This document shows positions 60,171-64,000 of a stretch of 64,000 nucleotides of DNA, one piece after another; position 1 is the first letter of the stretch; each line of letters begins with the position of its first letter. Both the position numbers and the translations under genes were made by a program. Below the pieces are notes generated by a model that saw only the letters and a program-made list of their open reading frames with translations, searched no databases and was not told the DNA's origin. The DNA comes from Neopestalotiopsis rosae (Eukaryota; Ascomycota; Sordariomycetes; Amphisphaeriales; Sporocadaceae), in assembly GCA_023078685.1 (NCBI GenBank), contig JALGAS010000002.1, positions 5,270,001 to 5,334,000 on the forward strand, given 5' to 3'.

Positions 60171-61738
60171 TTACAGCTTCTTGCAGATCTCGATCCACTT
60201 CTCGGTGGAGAAGGACTTGGGGCGCTCAATGGGGGCACCGACGGCGCGGTCAATGATGAGCTGGGGCAGGACACCAATGGCACGGGAGACACCGAAGAGA
60301 ACGGTGTAGTAGTTGGCCTCAGTCAGACCGTAGTACTGGAGGAGAACACCAGAGTGGGCGTCGACGTTGGGGAAGGGGTTCTTGGTCTTGCCGTGCTCGG
60401 TCAGAACCTTGGGGGCGATCTTGTAGACCTGGCTGACCAGCTGGAACATGGGGTCGTTGGGCATCTTCTCCTGGGCAAAGGTGCGCTGAGCCATGTAGCG
60501 GGGGTCGGTCTTGCGGAGGACGGCGTGGCCGTAACCGGGGACGACACGGCCAGAGTTCAGGGTGGACCACAGGTAGTCGGTGATGGCCTTGTCGCTAAGG
60601 TCGTCGCCAACAGCCTTCTTCATCTCAGTGAGCCAGTTGAGGACCTCCTGGTTGGCAAGACCGTGGAGGGGACCAGCCAGACCGTTCAGGCCAGCAGCCA
60701 GAGACAGGAAGGGAGAGCTGAGAGCACTGCCAACCAGGTGAGTGGTGTGGGCAGAGACGTTTCCACCCTCGTGGTCGGTGTGGATGGTCAGGTAGAGACG
60801 CATGAGCTCAATGAAGTCCTTGTTCTCGCCGAATCCGAGCTGGTTGGCAAAGTTGAAGGAGTAGTCCTTGTCCTTCTGGATGGGAGCGACCTTGCCGCCC
60901 TTGAAGACGTTCTGGTAGATGCGGGAAGCAATGTTGGGGAGCTTGGCAATCAGGTCCATGGAGTCCTCAAAGGTGTATCCCCAGTAGTCCTTCTTGTTCA
61001 TACCCTTGGCGTAGGCCTTGGCGAAGGAAGAGGTGTGCTCGAGAGCAGTGACGGCCAGAGAGAACTGAGCCATGGGGTGGAGGTCGCTGGGGCAGCGGTC
61101 GATGAGCTCCTCAACGAACTTGGGGATGTCAGAGCGGGCAGCCCACTCGGCAGACAGGTCGCGGACCTGCTGCTCGCTGGGAACCTCGCCGGTCAGGAGC
61201 AGCCAGAAGAGACCCTCGGGGAGAGGCTCCTTGCCACCAGGGGCCTTGGGGAGGACCTCCTGGCACTCGGGGATGGTCTTGCCACGGAAACGGATACCCT
61301 CCTCGGAGTCGAGCACGGAACCTTCCCAGACCAAGCTCTTGATACCACGGGCACCACCGTAGACCTGGTCGAGAGTGACCTTGTCAATGACCTTGGAGCC
61401 GTGCTCCCTACGCGATTGTGTAAGATATTGAACTTTCTAGATTTCTGAGCGGCGGGCATGTGCGTGTTGGCTTACTTGCGGAGGGTCTTGATCTCCTCAA
61501 TTTTCTCGGGCAGCAGCTCGGCGAAGCGCTCCTTCAGGGTCTGTACGGCAAAGAAGGGTCAGTCTCAAGAGCCTAGAATAGCAAAGCCGATGATAGCGGC
61601 GGGCGGGCGGGCGACAAAAGCTCATACCTGGGTCTTCGCGGAGTAGCATCGCGCAGCTGTGAAGGCCGTGTTACGGGCAGCGAAGGCAGGAGCCTTCAGA
61701 GCAGAAGCTCTCATAGCAGGTCGCAATGCTGATGCCAT
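60171..61738 (-). CDS. cit1: Citrate synthase, mitochondrial
   Basis: Three exons, 61738-61628, 61540-61476 and 61407-60171 (introns 87 and 68 bases), give 470 residues. It condenses acetyl-CoA and oxaloacetate to citrate at the entry of the TCA cycle. Residues 1 to about 33 are an Arg/Ala/Ser-rich mitochondrial presequence without acidic residues ([15 protein letters not shown]). Catalytic residues are His307 ([11 protein letters not shown]), His353 ([15 protein letters not shown], the family signature) and Asp408 (NVDAHSG); their spacing of 46 and 55 equals that of the pig enzyme. [13 protein letters not shown] is the conserved oxaloacetate-site region. Full identity across the protein favours the TCA enzyme over the related 2-methylcitrate synthase, but activity on propionyl-CoA cannot be excluded. 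The protein ends ICKKL. The gene reads towards yhm2. Confidence 0.96.
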
Positions 61739-64000
61739 TGTGTATGTGTGGTATAGAACTGAGAAGAAATGGGAACTTGACAGCAATTGGGAATCTGGAG
61801 AAGAGAATAATATGAAGGGATCAACAAAGGCCCCGAAGACAGTTTTTACTGGGAAATACCTCAAACGTTTGGTCGGAACTGGGTCGGGTTTAACTTAATG
61901 ACGGGAGAAAAAAGTTCATTCCTGGCAAGCTACCATTCGGGCATAGTCTCGCCCAATGGATTGGCCAGCAGGCCAATGGTTGGGATCCATCGGTTGCTAC
62001 AGCTCACAGATGGTTCCCCACTGGTGGACCGAAAGGCCGATCTGGCGCGCCTCAGTGCTGTTGCTGAGCTCTTGGAGCTGCCGTAGTGGCCGTTTTGTAT
62101 GCCGGCAGAAAGGCTGGCTGACGTCAAAACGCGAGCATTACCACCAGCTCTTCATGCTGTTTAGCTGCAAGGGCCGCATGTCGCTTGCAGCATCAATACC
62201 ACCAGGTTGGCAGCCGAGTGTTTTCTTCATACGTGATGGAGACAATTTGTTCATAGTGGGAGCTTGTCGGAGCGGCAGGATTCGAGGTATGATACTCCAC
62301 GACTCTCATGACAGCCAGCAGCTAGTCGTCTCATCGGATTATATTCAAAGCCCGAGGTTACCGCCAGGAGACCCGACAGCAAAATAGCATCCACTGCGCA
62401 AGTGTGTCAGGGACGTGATAGAGAACCGCGGTAATCCATGTCCGGGAGCCGGTCGACCGAAACATGCTTTACATTTCTATACTGCCCGGACGTCGACCAG
62501 CCTACTTTGATATCACGGAGCACAGGAACGGCGGCAGTAGTTGGAGAATATACCATGTTGACGGCATGGTGAAGACCAAAGTCTTCCATAGGGAAAAACG
62601 CGGATGGTCTTTCTCGTGACCGAGATTGGCAAGACCTGTTCTCATGTGCATGTAGCACACTAATAATCTTCGTATGCAGCGCTCTGCCACTGCCAGCCTT
62701 TGATCATGAAACAGTAGATCGGCCCTTTCAAAACCACGTGAACCACCATACAATTCTTGTGTCAAGACATCATCGGCTTGCATGCGCATGTGTGATTGTA
62801 ATAGTATAGTACATAGGAGATTAGATGTCAAAACAAATCGATACTGAGTGCATATGTCTTGAAAGAGACACAATAATCGGCTGCCAAGATCTAAATAAAG
62901 CTGATAATAGCAGCATCTTTTTCCAGTCAAGCAGGTGCTGTTTGTGATTACTACATCATCTCGTGTTTGCCCGTATTTTTGGACGGAGTGTCATACCAAA
63001 AAGGTGGAAGGAGTTCCGCTCAACTAATAACCAGAAGGGGTCGGCCCCCACCACTGAAATTTTTTCTGCCCCTTGTTCAACTTTGTGCTCCTGCCATTAG
63101 CAGTCGCTTCTGTTGGCGATCTCAAGCTTTGAAAGTGCGCTGGACTCCACCGGACACTCTGCAAATAATCTATGCCAGGTGCCAACAGCTAGTCACAGGC
63201 CAGCACAGTCAGTGCGACCTTGTGCTTCTGCAGTTGCTGCCGCCTTCCGGGAACTAGGCCTCCTACAAAGATCCGTTAGCCCAGAAGCTGTGCCAGGGAA
63301 ATCCAGAAGCCTTGAAGCCCAAAAAGCTTTCTGCCACCCTCCGACAAGCAATCACCCATTTTCCCCAACCCAACATTGCGCAACAACGCCGACACCACAC
63401 CACCGCCTAATTCACCAGTATTCGCACCGGCGTACTCATCATCAATAGCTGTAGCATCGCAACGGTATCGCATCGGCATCGTGCGAGGCCATATCGCTCC
63501 TGGTATTGCGCATTCAAGTGCTTTCTCGCTCTCGACATTTTCTGGATCTTGAAAAGCAATTCCGTAGAGGCTTCCCGCCAAGCGGGACGCTTCCCATTCA
63601 ACTCACACGACGCGTATTTGCGCAAGGAAGAGCAACCACTTCCCCTCACTCCCTCACTCACTTACATCACCCCTCAAGGCGTATCGCTCCCAGCCACACA
63701 TAACTTTCGCAAAGAGTCGTGGCCTACTTACTGTCTCCATTGATCTTTCTTTGGACTCTAATCAATCCATCTGGTCAACGGACGTATACTTTTCTTTCGC
63801 AACGCAACCCGCCAAAGGTCCAAGGCATAGATTTCCGGCTCTCGAGCTTAGACTGTAAACCTGTGATTGCGATCCAAAGTGCGACGTGCTCCGCTCGCTA
63901 GGTACTGGGCGTTCTCCCCCTAGATCGCTCGCGCTGGGCTGTAGATACAGTGGCTCGAAATCCCTTGTGATATCATCGCTGGCTAGAGGCATCGCCAAAA
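61739..64000. other. Right edge: citrate synthase upstream region and possible leader of a further gene
   Basis: The first part is the cit1 promoter. From about 63250 to the end the plus strand is rich in C, A and T with many CCACC and CAAC runs, as in long 5' leaders of fungal genes, so a plus-strand gene may begin beyond the window. No coding sequence is convincing. Small frames occur on both strands without family resemblance. Confidence 0.35.

Noticed and set aside
60042..61448. 468-codon plus-strand open frame
   Set aside because: Antisense to citrate synthase, with the same cause: strong codon bias. The sense frame has all catalytic residues.

Overview
This window is nuclear DNA from a filamentous ascomycete, most likely Sordariomycetes and probably Hypocreales. 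The reasons are: short GT-AG introns of mostly 55-160 bases with CTNAC-like branch points, C-rich third codon positions in housekeeping genes, fungus-only families (CFEM surface protein, bZIP-DUF3425 regulator, fungal P-type H+-ATPase, Yhm2 carrier) and fungal-type protein sequences. Fourteen protein genes can be reconstructed. No tRNA, rRNA, CRISPR array, transposase or viral gene was recognised. The species cannot be named from the sequence alone.

Left part (1-15.7 kb): a MetR/CYS-3-like sulfur-regulator bZIP gene (minus), a Chl4/Mis15/CENP-N kinetochore gene (plus), a TatD-type nuclease (minus), the large subunit of ribonucleotide reductase (plus) and a CFEM-domain GPI-anchored surface protein (minus). 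Both chl4 and rnr1 carry clusters of CGCGTC/ACGCGT motifs upstream, the signature of MBF-type G1/S control. The metR-like gene has an unusually long intron holding a perfect match to the CYS-3 consensus.

Middle part (15.7-42.7 kb): about 7.4 kb with no convincing gene, then a minus-strand run of a bZIP-DUF3425 regulator, the nucleoporin Nic96 with a GLFG-repeat N-terminus, an FGGY-family (ribulokinase-like) sugar kinase, a four-exon conserved protein of unknown function and a DCAF4-like WD40 protein. A small plus-strand dimeric alpha/beta-barrel protein ends the block.

Right part (42.7-64 kb): the plasma-membrane H+-ATPase pma1 (minus), then about 10.5 kb with no convincing gene, then the mitochondrial citrate/oxoglutarate carrier Yhm2 and mitochondrial citrate synthase (both minus). 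The last 2 kb looks like upstream and leader DNA, possibly for a gene beyond the right edge.

No operon-like or defence-like system was found. The most interesting leads are the alternative-isoform architecture of the sulfur regulator, the shared cell-cycle promoter code of rnr1 and chl4, FG repeats on a scaffold nucleoporin, the citrate synthase/citrate carrier neighbourhood, and the two long gene-poor tracts. Exon borders were set by hand from splice motifs, reading phase and protein family knowledge, without transcript data.
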